A stretch of 64,000 nt of DNA. Origin: Eremophila alpestris peregrina (lineage: Eukaryota; Chordata; Aves; Passeriformes; Alaudidae). The position numbers and the translations under genes were made by a program. Under the pieces are notes generated by a model, which was given only the letters and a program-made list of their open reading frames with translations, was not told where the DNA came from and did not search any database. This document shows, piece by piece, positions 34,601-49,600 of the stretch; the first letter of the stretch is position 1; each line of letters opens with the position of its first letter. The DNA lies in the NCBI GenBank assembly GCA_009792885.1, contig WMCF01000032.1:5746589-5810588 (forward strand), written 5' to 3'.

Positions 34601-37600
34601 AAATAAAATTAGGTCAGAAAGAATAACCAGTGAGGGAATCACATAACCTTTATCTTTGTTAGCAGGTAAGGAGTCAGTAACAAAGATCTGGAATTAAGAA
34701 TATTTTGGGAGCTTTCTTTGTCATTGTCTGGAGTCTGTTTAGGCAGTATCCTCCTTATTGTTTGCTGCTTTGATGTTGGCAAGGTAATGGGCAATGTTGT
34801 TTATGTTTTGTGGTTGTGTATCCATATTCTTAAGCTCATAATGAAATCAGGCATCTGATTTCATCAGTGTTCTCTTTTTCACAGCAGATGTGTGTGATTT
34901 ACTAAGTACTGAAATATGTAGAAATCAGTAAATCTGACTAGGTACAATTTATAAAGACAGGGCAGACAGGAATAGACCTTCTGTGAAGAGACAGATCATT
35001 CAAGGACTCATGAGCTCTTTGTTCTTTCTGTAGGTGGTTACTGGATTAAAGCAGAAGATTGTCAAGCTTGAAGAGCAGTGCAAGGAGAAAGACAACATGA
35101 TTAAGTATGACTTTGAGGGGGCAGGGGGTAGAGGCTTGTATTGGATGAGCTAATAGAGAGAATTAGAAATCCATTTGTGTTCTATTCCTCAAGACATTTT
35201 AATAAACTCCCAAAAACATATTGGCAATTATAAACCAAAAAATTTGGAACCAATAGGTTGCAGTGTCTTTGCTGATCTGACTGGATAATTTTTGTATTAT
35301 TCTATTTTCAGTGAATTCCAGGCAGACATGAAGAGCAGTAATTTGGAAGAAGTGAGGTTAGCCATGGAAACCTACTATGAACAGGTATTTCAGTGTGCAT
35401 GCAGGACAGGGAGCTGGTCAGTTGTTGAGTCAAAGTATAAATGGAATATTCAAGATAATAGCAGCAGCTGTCTTTAGTAGCAAGTTTTCATAGTTATGCT
35501 CATAGCTCCAGCTGTACATGCTAAAAAAGGGTTTTTCTTCAATAAGTTGAGTGTGTTAAGGAAAAGGGGGAAATAGAGAACCCACAGTAGATCCATAAGT
35601 GTAATGTTGAGATGGAAGCAAATACAAGAGTGATGATTTTCAGTGATGGCATCATTGGCTCTGCCACTACCCAGAGGGGCTTGTTCTGATTTTCACCTAA
35701 TGAACAAGTGTTGCTGTGGAAGCTGACATTGCTGATGCTCCTTAATGGGATCTGTATTTCACAGGTTCATCACCTCCAGCTCCTTCTGGCCAAGTCTGAG
35801 ACTATGAGGAAAAAGTATGTTTAATTCTTCTGATGCCATGTTTGCATGCTTGTGTTTGACACATCACTTGTGTCCTGCTGTAACTGATGAAAAACAACTA
35901 CAAGGGAGCAGTTTTTGTCATTTACATTGCTGGATTTGCTTTTTGGTACTGCTTTGGTTGGCTTCACAGCCTTGAAATATATCTTAGTCACTTTTCTTTG
36001 CTTGTAGATAGATCATTTTGTGCATGTGGAAAAATACCAGAGCTATTTAAAAAGTACATGATGGCACTGAAAATTTATCTCTGTTACATCTTCCCTTGTA
36101 ATCACACCAATTCTGGCATCACTGGTAATTGAAACAAACTCCCTGCATGTTTGGCATTTCACTCTTGAGTCAGTTCTGCATCTTGCTCTAGAGGGTGTGC
36201 TGTAAAGAAAATGTTCTTGGAGTAAACATCATTTTTGTTTGGTACAGAGACACAGACTAATGAATTGTGTCAGAGAAGCCTGTGCAGGTGTGGGCATGGT
36301 GGTGAGGGTGAACAGTTTATAGAGGCTATGAAAGTCAAAGCACAAAGGCAGAAGACAAAGCTCCACTAAGAGAGCAAATTAAAAGCATCACTGCAAGTTA
36401 TTTGAGCTGAAAAAAGGGTAAGAATGTCTTGTAGAACAGTAGAATTCATTACCACACCACTTCAAAGTATGCTTGACCTCCTGGTGTTAAGTACAGACAA
36501 CTGCCTTAACACTGAGTGCAATTATTTAGACTGATGGAAACATGTGAGACCTCTTTAGGATCATTATTTATACTGCTTGTGGTCCCTAATTCACTGTCAC
36601 TCATGGATTGGAAACTGCAATTTGTTCTGTCACTTTAAAAAAAAAATAAATCCTTTGGCTCAGGCCTGAAGTGACCAACCTCTTGAGTCTCTGAGGCATC
36701 ACACCTCATTTATTTACAGGTGAAAATGAGTCATCAGGTCTCTTGCTTGTCCTCATTTATTCACAGCTTCAAAAAGTGGTGGTCAGGGCAGTCTCTCTCC
36801 ATTCTGTGACTGTCAGTCTCTGCTGGAGAGGCTGAGCACTGAAATAATAAATCATGGTGAAGGTCAGGACTCTGGCATATTGAAAGAGTTGTCTGAGAGT
36901 ATTTCTTTCCTGATGCTTGTCTGCATTAGTTCTGGCTGAAGTGAGTGGCATTTGGCTTCTCTTTTTCAGTCTTAGTGCTGAAGTATGTTATTTATGTGTG
37001 AAGCTGGAGTATGCAGTTGTAGCTAGAAACTAACTTTTCAAGTCCTCAAAATGGACTGAAATAGATTTTTAAATTTAGATTTAGATGAGACTAAAATAAT
37101 GTCACTGGGTGGTATGGTTATGATTTCTGTGATTCCCATCACTGCCCCATTTTGATGGTGTGTTGTGTTTTGGTTTGTACTTTTTTTTCTTCCTTCCTGC
37201 TTGGGACAGCTGTGTGAATAGTCATCCATGACATCTGGCCAGCTTTCATTTGTTTGGTTTTTCTTCATTTTTTTAAAATTTCTGAAAAGGAGACCAGCTA
37301 AAAATTCAGCCTTTCACTCTTAACTGTGGGCTGTCTCCCCTTTTACTTTGTAATTATTCCAGGGATTTAAGATTCCTTCACAAACTGTTTTGTGGTTGTC
37401 ACTGGCAGTGCCATTTGTGCCAAACTCAGTCCATCAGTTAGTTCAGGCCTTTATTTCCAGAAGTAAGTTGTTAAGAATTTTCTCAGAGCAGCAAAGAAAA
37501 AATCTTTCATCTCACTAAAAATCTGTTTTGTGACCAAATGTTACAGCTTTGCACATTTAGAAGCTCAGATTTCTTCCCCCCTTTATTAGAAAAAAATTTA

Positions 37601-40600
37601 AAATCCCTGTAGTGTATTTAAAGTAATTTTAACACATAACAGACTTTCCCATTTTTTTATGCCTTTCATTTCCATATTAGCTGTATTCTTCAAATCTGTT
37701 TCAAATCTCTCTGGGGTTTTTAGACACAAGGATAGTTTCTTTTACAGCAGAGCACCATTCCCAGTTATCTGAAAATACACTTGGGTGTTGGATTTGTTTG
37801 AGAGTTATTCCATCTCTGTCTATCCCTCTCTCTCGCCCCCAATCTCAGTGTCTGGTAGTGAACAAAATTCAGAGCCTGCAGCTTGGCTCCCTGTGCTGGA
37901 CAGGTTTTTGGAGGAGTCTCACAGTTGGCTGCAGCATTTTTAAATCAGAGGTTCACAGAGTGCTGGTAAAGCATTCTAAGGTTGGTTAACAAAACAAAAT
38001 AGATAAATAACATTCATACAAGTGCCCTTGTTTGTGCATAAATGGAACAGAGTGGGGGAGGAAGTAAAAGTAACAAATGAATTTTCTATGTTTCAAAGTA
38101 TTTTTTTTCTTTGATGCAAATTAAAACAATTGTGGAAGTGTTGAGCAAGATGATCTTTGCAAGCTTTTTCAGAGAAGAATAGGTAACTCCCCAAGTTAAA
38201 AAAACATTGAGAAATGTTATTATGGAGGAACTGAGGCTGTCAGCTCAGCCATCTGACTTGAACAGTGAATCTGCTCCACTCTTTTAAATGCTGCTTCTTT
38301 GTTCTCTGCTTTGAAGTTAACTGTCTGGTTTTGACCCCTTTTCCAAGTGCAGAGGGCAGAGACACCCAGAAACGACTGAAAGCCCTGAATGCTGCTGTGC
38401 TGAGGCTGTCCAGGAACATCAAGGAATTGCAGGCTGAGAATCAGAGGCTGAAGGAAGATCTGGGTCATGTGCTGAGCAGTTCTCCTCCTCCCAGTAAAAC
38501 AAAAAGTAAGTGCCAGAAAATCAGTGAACGTGGGGATTTGGGCACATCTGAAAGATGTAGGAGCCTACAGAGGTAGAAATAAGGGAGTCATTACAAAGGT
38601 CAAGATTCAGGAGTGGCAAAGTTGGAATGAGAAGCTTCTTTCAGCAGTCTCTGATTTCTCCAGTCAGATCTGAGTTTCCTCTGGAATTGGTATAGGAAAC
38701 ATTTTCAGCTGAAAACTGATCAACATGAGTGTCTTATATTGATCTCAGAGCTAATTGTTTCAGAAGTCAGAGATTTTAAGCCCATTCTCATTTTTTCATT
38801 GGTAGATATTTGAAGTTGGCATTCAGAGATCTTTAAATGCTCTCTTGATATGGCCAGAAGTTTCAAAAAGCAAGAAGAATGTTGCTCCATGGATGTAAGT
38901 TACATGTTTATAGCTTTGTTATTGTATTTAGATTATAGGGAATGGAGCAGACAGAGGCTGGTGAGGAAGATTTTGGATCTAGAAAAAGTAAGTGGTCATA
39001 ATTAAGTTTCTTACCTGTTTGGGAGCAGAAAATGCAGAACCACTGCCTTGTGCTCTTGGCATTGTCCTTCAGTGTCTCAGCCTTGTGCATTCTGCCTCAT
39101 ACACAACCTGCTGTCTGTAGCATGAGCCTTCCCTCCCTGATTTCTTCTATCACACTTGTTAGATACAGATGCACATTTTAGAATTAACCTCCATTTGATC
39201 TTTTCTCATGGCCTAAATAAAGTAATTTCCTGCTAGAATTAATTTTCTTTTTGTGTGTGTATGTTTTCCATGTAAATTGTCCCTGCTCAGAAAGTGTGTG
39301 CCCTGGAGAGCAGCAGGGTGTCCTCAGCTGAGAGTGAGGCATCACAGGTGCTGCCTGTGGCATCTTCCCTTTCTGTGGATCTGGATCCTCCAACATCCCA
39401 GCATTTAGACCATGGTGAGGAATGCTGTCACCTCCAAAGGCTGGTGAAGAAACTGAAGAGTGATAGGGAGGCACTTCAGGATCTCCTGCTCAGCAAAGAG
39501 TGAGTGTGACTCTTGTCTGGGATGTTCTTTGGCAGGTGTGAATTATTTCATCATTCCTGTTATAAAATGATGTAATAGGTACTTCATATTTGCACATAGA
39601 AAATTAATTTTGAGAATCCCTTCAGTTTTATTTCAAGAGCTTCTTTCTAGTCCTACTTGCTTCATAAAATTACATTGCAGAAAAAAAACCAGAGGATAGA
39701 AAATGAGAATTTCTGCTTATTTCTAGCATATTTTTAAAGGCTTATTTTTCTGCCAACCACACTGAAAACACTTTGAAGGGTTTATGCAGCACTTCTTGCT
39801 TATATTGTGCTGTAAAAATTTGTGTGTTTTTTTTCTTTCCAACATGTTTTGTGATCTCTCACTTTATCCATTCAAACCTTCCTTCTGCCCTGGGGTGCTC
39901 TGTGGCTCATGTTCTCCCCATAAGTGGTTGGTGAAGTATCCCCACAAGTGATTTTGCTCCTCAGCAAGGGGTGCTTGCACTTTGTTTTGTTTAAAAGGGA
40001 AAATTGAACATTTGGTTACTTCACAAATTTGAGAAAACCCAATTGATTCAGAAGTTTAAAGAAAAAATAACTGCTTTTTGGAAGTATGAAAGGTATCACT
40101 TAGATTTCTTTGCACCTTTGTAGATTAGATATCAAGCAGTTACTGCAGGCTAAGACTGAAGTGGAGCTGGAGCTGCAGAAGTGGCAGAGTAAGATGGAAG
40201 AGAAGACTATAGAAGAGCAGACTTTAAGGTAAAGCATTTTGTATGAATAGATCCTTTTGGAATAAAAAAAAAATCTAAAGTATAATTCTCTTTTGAAGTG
40301 GCTCAAATTCAATAGGAGTTCATCTGACCTGCAAAAAGCTGGGGATTCTGTTCAGCAGAAGTGTTGGGAGGGATGGAGTAAGAATGGAATGACCTCTGTG
40401 TCATTCCTTGTGTTCTGTACAAGTGTGAGTGATAATCCTGTGCAAGGGAGGCACACAAAAAGTGATTTCAGTATTGTTTTGTGAGAAAGGACTTTCTCTG
40501 ACAAATATAAAACTGTAGCAGATCTAAATACATTATTAATAGTATCAAGCCTACCACAGTAACCTTGAGACTTAATTTTAACATAAAGCTGTGCTATCAC

Positions 40601-43600
40601 AGATGGAGAATTGATGTTATGTGTCTGTTACTATGAGAACAGGGATCATCCTGAGCAGTTTTCCCTCTTTGCCCTTACAAAACAATCCCAAAGCAACCAA
40701 GTGTCATGAAATAGGTTCAGTATTTTTCAAAGCAGGGTCAACAGAAAATTTCTATGAGCTATAAATATCTTTGCTTTTCCAACCACAGTGAGGAAATCCA
40801 GAACCTGACACAGAAAGTAGGGAAACTGGAGTTAAAACTGCAGGAAGAGAAGAGACAAATGGCAGAAGATGCAGTGGAAAAGCTTCATGAGGTACAGCCA
40901 CATTTTGGGTTGTGTTTTTTCTTTTTCCCTTGTGCCTGATACAGATTTCAAAAGGTAGTCTAAAGAGCTGCTAGTTATGTTTTTAAATCTTGTCATGGAG
41001 GTAATGGTGGCTAACTCCCAATATTTATTGGAAATAAGTTATTTCAATAATTAACACTGCAACTTGGGGAGTTTTTTGAAGCTGTTCTATTAGTGATTCT
41101 CTGCATTGCTGTTGCTTTTTTTTTTTCTTCCTGGTCAGTGTAATGTTGCAAAAGACTTAAACTCTTAAGTGTTTGGGGCTTTTCCCAATACTTAAAAAGT
41201 AAAAAAAATGTGGTTACTTTTCTCTTCTTACAGCATCTGAGGCCATTGCCTAATTTCAGTGTGATCTTGTAGATTGAGGGAGGTTTTGTAGGAGTTGGCA
41301 GTTAGATAAAGGATGGAGACACAGGTAAATGTGCTCACTGGCAAGAGAAAAAAATCCCTTTTCAGTGTTTTTTCTGCTGGCCAGGTGTTCACTTAAGCAC
41401 AAGAGCTGTCCAGTCAGAAAATACTTCCTTTTCTGTTAGGATGGAAGTGAGGTGCTTTTTCATGGGAAGATATACAGGATGTAGAACACTAATCATCATG
41501 GAAATTGAGGGGGTTTTAATTCTGCTGCTGGTGGAACATAATATTTCAGTCAAGAATTAAGGAAGATGTCAATGCAATGAAATAAGTGAACTTCACTTTC
41601 AAGTGAAGTTTTCCTAGAGTTGAGGTATTCATAACCTCTGCTTTCTTTTTTATCTGATACCTACTAAATATATTAATACATCTGTTAATTCTGGACAATC
41701 TTAAATGTGGCTCTGGAATCAGTTTGGAGTTTTGTAAAATATATCTTGAGCTTGATAACTTTATTATACCTCTTCCAAGTGTGGGAATTGGCCAGCAGAG
41801 ATGGATGGGCACTGGCAGAGCTGCCCTCAGTGCACTGTGCCCATGTTAATCTCATTTCACTAAATACTACTTGGAAATTATTCCTGGGGATTTTGATTTG
41901 CACTTAAAAATAAATAGACCCTGAAATACACATAGTAAAAAATACTAATAAAAATGTCCAGTGGCTTAAGAGGGTTCTGGTTTCTGATATACTGTGTCAT
42001 TCTGTAGATTTTTTTTCAGGCTCATGGATGCTGGAGGATGTTTTGAATACCAAATAACTGGAGTCTTTAAAAACAGCCAACAAACAGCTCCTTTTTCCCT
42101 CTGCAGACTATATATATTCTTGGCCAGTAACCATCCATTTATTGAAATGTTCCCATTATTTGTAATTATCACTAAGTTCCAACTAATTTCTCATTTTAAT
42201 AGTAGGTTGTCATTTTTAATATGACATGATCCATTTGCTAAACTTAAGCCTGGAGCTCGGTGGTTTTAGGTTATAAATAAATCCTTTTCACAGAATCAAG
42301 AGGTTTTTTCAGAGTCTATAAAATCTCTTATTCTTCCAGTTAAAATTTTACACCAACAAATTAAATTAGTCTTTTGAACTTGCAGTTAGCTTTTGTTTGG
42401 CAAGTGAGGTATGACAATTAGAGTGGGATAATTAGGGATCTAAAGGATCAAGTGGTGAGAGGTGGAATATGCAACCTTGGGAGGAATTCCTGGAACAAAA
42501 TCTTGGTTTATTCTTGATTTCTTCCTTTTTCCTCTGATTAATTTCATTAAGATAGAAGATTAGATTTATGCCAATTTACACAAGCTTGGTGCGATGCAAT
42601 GGCCAGCTCTCAGAAAGGTTAAAGAGATGATTATGGAGCCACAGTTGCCAGGATGAGGCATAAGAGACCTCCCAAGTATTAATTAACTTGTCTTTCCTGG
42701 AGAAGAAATGCAAAAATCAAATAACCTGATTTTTGTTCTCAGTCTGTTGGTAACACACAAATCATTTCTGAGCAACAAAGCAGCAGGTTGGTGCCTTAGC
42801 AATGCACAGAAAAACAGGAGTGTGTGCAAATGGAAACATTTCCATTCCCATGCCCTGCTGAGGGCTGAAAGGGGGCAGGGATGTGTTTCACTCTGAGAAT
42901 CATCTCCATGATGAGTTTGAACAGGAGCTGGGTTCAGAACTAAGAGTTTCCTCCTGAACTTCTTTGTGCAGGCAGGATGGGCTCTGGTTTTCCTGAGTCA
43001 TTTGTGATCTGCTCCCTCACAGCTCTGTGTCTTTACTGTGCTAACTCAGAGCTTCTCCTCTGCAGGCTCCACCACTCTGCACAGTTACAGGCAAAGGAAA
43101 TCACAGGAAAGAACAAGCAGCCAAAATTATCCAGAGGTCCTGGAAGATGTACAAAGCCAAGGTGAGATTCTCCTGTCAGGGAACAACAAAGACATCCCCA
43201 TCTGAATCTTACTCTTATTTTAGCATCTGTCCACACTTCTTGAAAGATTATTGTTGTTTGGGTTTGGCAGGGGTTGGGACAGGTGTTTTCTGTGTCTTTT
43301 AATTATTGGGAAAATTTGGCAAATCTGTATTAGCTGAAACTTGTATATATTTGTGGCATTAATGTGGGCATTTTTCATTTCAGAAAGAAAAAATTGCTCT
43401 GGATGAGGTGAGTGTGTTTATGGCACCCAACAAAACAGTGCAACAGATTTCATTTGTATCAAAGAACCAAGACAATATTTGTTCTTCAGGCTGGCTATAA
43501 TCTTCCTTCTGACATCCTGATTTTGTATTCATGTATTTTGTCAGTGTTTCCCTTTTGGTCTCAGATTTTCTGTACTTGGTACCTTCTGCAAGATGAAAAC

Positions 43601-46600
43601 TTCTGAAAATTCTGAAAGTCTGATACCAACAGACAGAAAGTTTCTCTGAGATAATTCTAATTATGATTTAATTTTCATTATAATTTTCAGAAAGACTTGA
43701 AATAGGATTTGGAGCTTTTTCTAAGGAGAAATGTCTGTGAGACATTTGAGGAGAATTATGAAGATATTGATGAGTTTGTCACACAAAGTCACTTCTTGAT
43801 GAATGTTTTGCAGAAGGGTTTTAATTAAACTGTTTTTTTTTTTCAAATAGCACAATGTAGCATCTTGCAGAACATTAAAAATCCCTCTTTCAGAAATTAG
43901 AACTAGTTCTAACCATGTGACACAGACATGCTGTTCTAAATGCTTTCTGTTGATTAAAACCCAGTAAAATCTCTGAGGGGAGTGCAAGGCCTTGCACTCA
44001 GTGTAATCACCACAAGGCCCTCCAGGCCTGGCTTGGTTTCTGATTGTAGCAGAGCATCTCAGAGCCCTGTGGGGAGCCAGAATCTGATGTGGCAATGGGA
44101 GCATGGTGCTGTATTTATGAAACACAAGGCAGGTGCTGGCAGCTAGAAATTCACTGCATTTGACAGAATCAGTCCTGAGCAGCTCCCAGATGGAACTGGA
44201 ACCCCAGAGCTGAGGTGAGATGTCTGTGGGTTGTCTCTCAGAGGAGCTAATGGCCTCTTCTCCCCATGGCAGGCAGTGGTTCTGCTCCAGGCAGCCTTCA
44301 GAGGACACTCATCTCGCCAGAAAGCCCTGCAGGATCTCGGGGTGCCTGATGCAGAGTCTCCCCCTGAGGTAACTGTGGGGCTCATGGGTGTCCCAGCAGC
44401 ACTCTGTGTTAGCTTGCAGTGTAAAATTCACTTCCAGGCCTGATTTGTGAATCACCTGGTGGTTGTTTTCATGTACTGCTTGGCAACACCACTGTAATTC
44501 TAGGAAGATACTGAGCTCATTGCTTGGCTTCCCTTCTTACTTTCTGTAGTTCACACTTTTTCTTAGAAGTAAAGCTGTAACTTCTCAGCCTTGTGGCCTG
44601 TTCTTACAGTAACCAAGTCTTTTTTTTTTTTCCCTGGTTCTCCCATCAGATAACACAGCCTTTAACTCTTTAATTTGGAGTGCTGTTCAAAACTTTGCCT
44701 TCTCTCAAGGGTTCACTGTTCCAATCACTGGAGTAATAGATAAACTTTTTTTCACCAAAGTTCAGCAATAAGAATCTGGAAAACATCTTTTATTGGACTG
44801 AAAAGTGAAGGAGTCTTGGTGAGGCATGCTCAGCCCAAGACTTGGTGTTCTCTATCATGTCCACTTTGCTCCAGATTATTTAGTTCTGAATATGAAAAAA
44901 ATCTCCTTTCCAGTTAAACATTCAGATCCTGTAAATCATTTGCCAGGTTGTATAAATATCCTTTGGACCTTTAGCAGGCTATAGTTAATTTGTAATTCTC
45001 CATCCAGGTTGTCCATCTGATTGCACTTTCCATGCTCTTTGATTCTGGTAAACTGGCCCAGTGTAGGAGGACTGAATGCTTGGCTTGATACAAGAAGAAG
45101 ATAAATCCATTATGAAGGTTGTCTTACCTCCCTAATCTTCAAAAGGTTTCCTTCCTGGAAAATAAATGAAGTTTCCTTGCAGGTGTCTGTTCTTTCATTA
45201 ATTGAATGCTGATGCTTTAAAGCTTATGTGATGATCAGATTTGCATTTCCTGCTGATTTAGTCTTACAGAACCTTACAAACTGCAGAGCAAAAGATGGGG
45301 ATGTTTGTTCTACTGCCAGTTTCACAATCAAGAGTGGGGTTGTGAAAGGTTCTGTCAAGCTTCTGTGCAGTCTGTAAAAGGTCAATTTTCTTTAATCTGA
45401 TTGCTTTGCAGGACTCCTGCCTGTCCTCCAAGTCAGACTCCTTGAGCTTTTCTCCTGATGGCAAGGAGAGGGATGAGATGGTGACATTCATCCAGTCCAT
45501 CTTCAGGGCTCACTTGGCACGCACAGCACTGCTTCAGGAGAGGTGAGTGAGCAGCAGATACTTCTGCAACATGCAACAGCCAAATCATTTCTATTAAAGG
45601 AGAGGAGTATTTTTTTAATAGAATTTTAGTGTGGGCTCCTTGGCAGAGAAGAAGAACAAGGCCATTGTTACGAAAAAGACAAGGGAGAGCTTTTTCCTGA
45701 GAAGATTCAAGAGATGTGCAACTAACAGGAGCTTTGTGGCAGCAGGTGTCTTCCCATATCCTGCTGCATGTTGTCTTCCATAGCAGTGAGTGGAAGTAAA
45801 GAATTATTCTTTGGAACAGAAATGTTACTGTTGTTATCACACAGATTGCTGATACATTTGCTTAATGTGTGAATCTGCAGCCCTGCCATGTGCAGGTGAG
45901 GGGTTATGTGGAGGAAGAAGAGGGAAAGCCAGAATGCCATCAAGTCACTTAGCTCAGGCAGGGTGCAGGGATTTGATTACTGCTTAGGTTTATGGTGTCT
46001 CTGTCTTGAAAAATATTTCCTTTTTCTCCAGGGTTTACTGCTCTGAAAGTTTTTAATGTTGGCTGCCATGGTTACAAGGAGAGTTACACAGCTGCCACCC
46101 CTGTTTAGTTCTGGGTTCACTTCTGCAGGTGATAGAGCAGCAACACAAGAAACTTTCCAGCACAGCCTGTGAAGGGAGGCTGCAAACACTGTTGTGTGCC
46201 TCATGCTCTGAGTGTGTCTCTTTGCAGGCCCTCTGTGCCCAGTGTCCCCAGTGGCAAAGCAGATCCTGCAGCTCACATCACAGAGAGGAAACCAGGCTCA
46301 GCAGCACTCCAGAGACCTTCAGTCCTCACATCTCCTCCTCCTGGTAATTTCCCTCCCCTGTGTTCAGAAGTCTGGGTGTTTTGAGTGGGTGCATGCCCAT
46401 TTTATAGAGAACATCTGCAACACATGGAGTGCATCTTTGTACTCCACATGTGTGGCTTCATTTGGTGACATGTTGCTTCTACTGGCACGTGCAGTTCCCC
46501 ACATTAAAAATAAAAGCTCTGACAGTCTCAGCACCAGCTTCTTCCCAGTGCTTTGTCTGTTTGTCCCAGCTGTGGTTTGGAAGGTCTCTCTGGTGTAAGT

Positions 46601-49600
46601 GGTAATTATTGAGGGAACGTGGTGTTCCCCTCTCTTGCCTCTCTGCTTCCTTTTCAGCCCTGTAGCTGCACTCTGGTACTTCCCATCACATTTTGGGCCC
46701 TTGGCCACAGGCAAGCTGAGAGCATTTCTACCACCCTGACTTAGTTTCTGCAGAAGACAAACAGACAGACATCTGCTAAAAAGAGCCATCCCAGGCAGCC
46801 ATGTGCATTTAGTCACGTTTTCTTCAGCAGTCTTCAGTTGTTGCAGTGAGGGGAGAAAATGAAGTCCTGGATAACCTTGCCAGCAAGTACTACTGTAGTA
46901 CAAACTGAGAAAATCTGTCTCTTTTAAGGCTCATGTGCCATTTGGTTTTCTTCTTGGATTCTTTATTGCTGTTCGTGAGAAGATGGAGTTAAAGCCAAAG
47001 AGGCTTTTAGGAGGATTTCAGAAGAACTGAGTAAGAAAGACAAGACAGTGCTGCAGATAAGACAGCCTTAGACATGCAGCTTCAAAGGAGTTAAATTGAA
47101 AAGGGCTTGTTCTGTCCTGAGTGGGATTTTTAAGGTTTTATGGGCCAGTTGGGGAAAAAAGGAGCAACTTTGAGTATGACCTGAGAAGCACTGACTCAGT
47201 TTTTTTTTGTCAATGAAAAGCTGCCAGTCCCTGCAGGCTTGCTCAGAGACAGAGAATGCTGTAAGCAGTGAGGCTGTTTCTCTAAGATAGGAGGTGGGGA
47301 ATCAGCCAGATTTGCAGGGCTTGTGAAAACAGAGGTAACACTTCAGTGGATGAAAATGTGTTTAAGAAACCTCACTGTGTTCCATATTCAGAGGCACATT
47401 CTACTTTGTGAAGGAGTAGGTAGTACTTGCTTCTGAAGATGTTGGAGTTTTGAGTGATTTTAATTATGTCTGGTGATAGTATCCAGGAAAAGAAATAGTG
47501 CTGCAGCACCCTGTTTTGCCTGAGCTCTACTGCAGTAGTCATTATTGGTGTGCTCACTCTAAAGCCAGGGTAAATCAGTTGGGAAATTCTACTCAAAGAG
47601 AAAGAATTCCCTAAAATGCTTAGTCCTAAGACCAAAGAGGAGTGTAAGATGAGGCAGGTCCAGTAAGCACAGCCATATGAATACAGCAGAACACAGTCTG
47701 GCTAAGAAGTCTCCTAAGCTGAGTTTTATTGCAGATCATGCTGACAAGTTGATGAGTGAAGAAGTTCTGGAATAGTTTATACTGCAAGAGAGAGAGAGAG
47801 GAAGAAAAACATACTTTCAAACTTTCTTCCTTGCAGTCCTTTCCTGGTGAATATCAAAAAGGAGTGATTGTGAGCAGAGCAGGGTTTGTTTGCTGCTGGT
47901 TTAATAAATGTGGGAGATGTTTTCCAACTCTGGCATGAGGACAGAATGTATCCAGGTGGTTTGTGGAGAGGCACACTGGGGATGTGCTTCTGGAACTGCA
48001 CAGCTGCCCAAAACACTGCCTGGCTCTGACTCTCTGAAGTATTAGGTCCTAATTAGTATTGGTATTATATGGGAGTGTTTAACCAAAATCTCCCAACAGA
48101 TGAACTGGGAAAAACCTCCTAAAGGAAGGAGAGCATCCTGGTGTAAATGCATCCCCTCAGTGATCTGTTTGGTTTATTGGCATGTGGATTTAGGTAGCTT
48201 AAACTAAAGTTGAAGTTAACTAAAACTCCACCCCTGCCAGTCTGTGCTCATGGCTGATGCAAAAATCCCCTGGCAAAATTGGGGTTTGATGGTAAATTGG
48301 GATTTCAGTGGTCATCCTGCAGCTTGGAAAGGATGTGGGACAAGGAGCTTTTGAGCAGCTGAGTGATTTAAAAGCAATCAAATTCTTGCAGCTTTAAATC
48401 ATGCAGCTGTTGAACAAGTTCTTTCTTCATTTGTCCCAACTCCATTTATGCATTTCATGACCTCTAGGTCTTAAAATGATCTTAAGCTTTCAGTCAATAT
48501 CTGTATTGCAATAAATCATTTCAATTCATACCCTTTGGGCATTATTTTAAGAGCAATGGGAAAGATGAAAATGTGTTTGTGAAAACCTTATCCACCTGCT
48601 GGAATGAGTGTGTATCATCCTGGTGTAGCATTGCAGACTTACAATTCATTGTTTGTATCAGGTGAGGTGTGTCTGTATTTTCTAGGAAAAGAAAAAATGT
48701 TAACAAATAGTGTATTATTCAGTGCTGCTCTGCTTGTCTTCAGGACCTGGAGATTTTATAAAGCCATTTCTGCTGTTTCCCATGAAATGGAACAGATATT
48801 AACAATTCAGCCTGTGAAACTTGGTGTTGTGCTTTGTTTTGTTCTGTCAGGGGAGTGACAGGAAGGAAGAATATGTTCTGTACATGCACAGCAATCTTGA
48901 TGAGGGCAGTGCTTCTCTTTGCATATTACTGACCACTCTGGCTGCAATTGCTAACTTCGTTTCAGGCTTTTTTGGGATCATAATGAAATTACATACAGCC
49001 CTTAACTCTTATCAGTGCTTACCCTTCACAAGCACCAAGATAAAGTTGATATCAAACTGAAAATGAGGACAAGAAAATCTCATGTGTCAAGAGCAGGATA
49101 CAATCAAGGGTGATTTGGATAATATTAAGCTATTTCATGTATAATATATTTGTTCTTAGAGTTCCTTCTGGTTACCATGCCTGGCTTTGGCAGTTCCCTT
49201 TGCTCCTCCATCACCAGTGCTGCTGCCTCATAAATCTCCCTGAAAAACTGACATTATTTGTTGACTGGTGTAGAGAAGATTTTCACTTAGCTAGAAAATC
49301 CTGTGTTTCCTTTCTCTTTAGGCTGAGGTCAGTGTAATGTTATGGCCTCCCTGCATCCCTTTGCCATTCACAGGCTCTGCCTGTCACTCTTATCCCATTC
49401 CTGGGCCACTTGTGATCCCTTTTCTTTATTCCATGTTCCACTTTCTGTTTATGCCTGCTCTTCCATACCAGGGTATTTTATTCCTGTGTCAGGAATCTCT
49501 TATTTCACCACAAGAGCCATGGCAGGTCTGTTCTCCCTGGATAATATTCTGTGTGTGCCCTCCAATTCAGGTCACAACCTCAGACTGTGGCTTCTTGCCT

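Noticed and set aside
36000..38200. Search for a CRISPR array, operon, or bacterial-type gene cluster
   Set aside because: The DNA is vertebrate nuclear sequence with introns; no direct-repeat/spacer structure or prokaryotic gene was seen here or elsewhere in the window.
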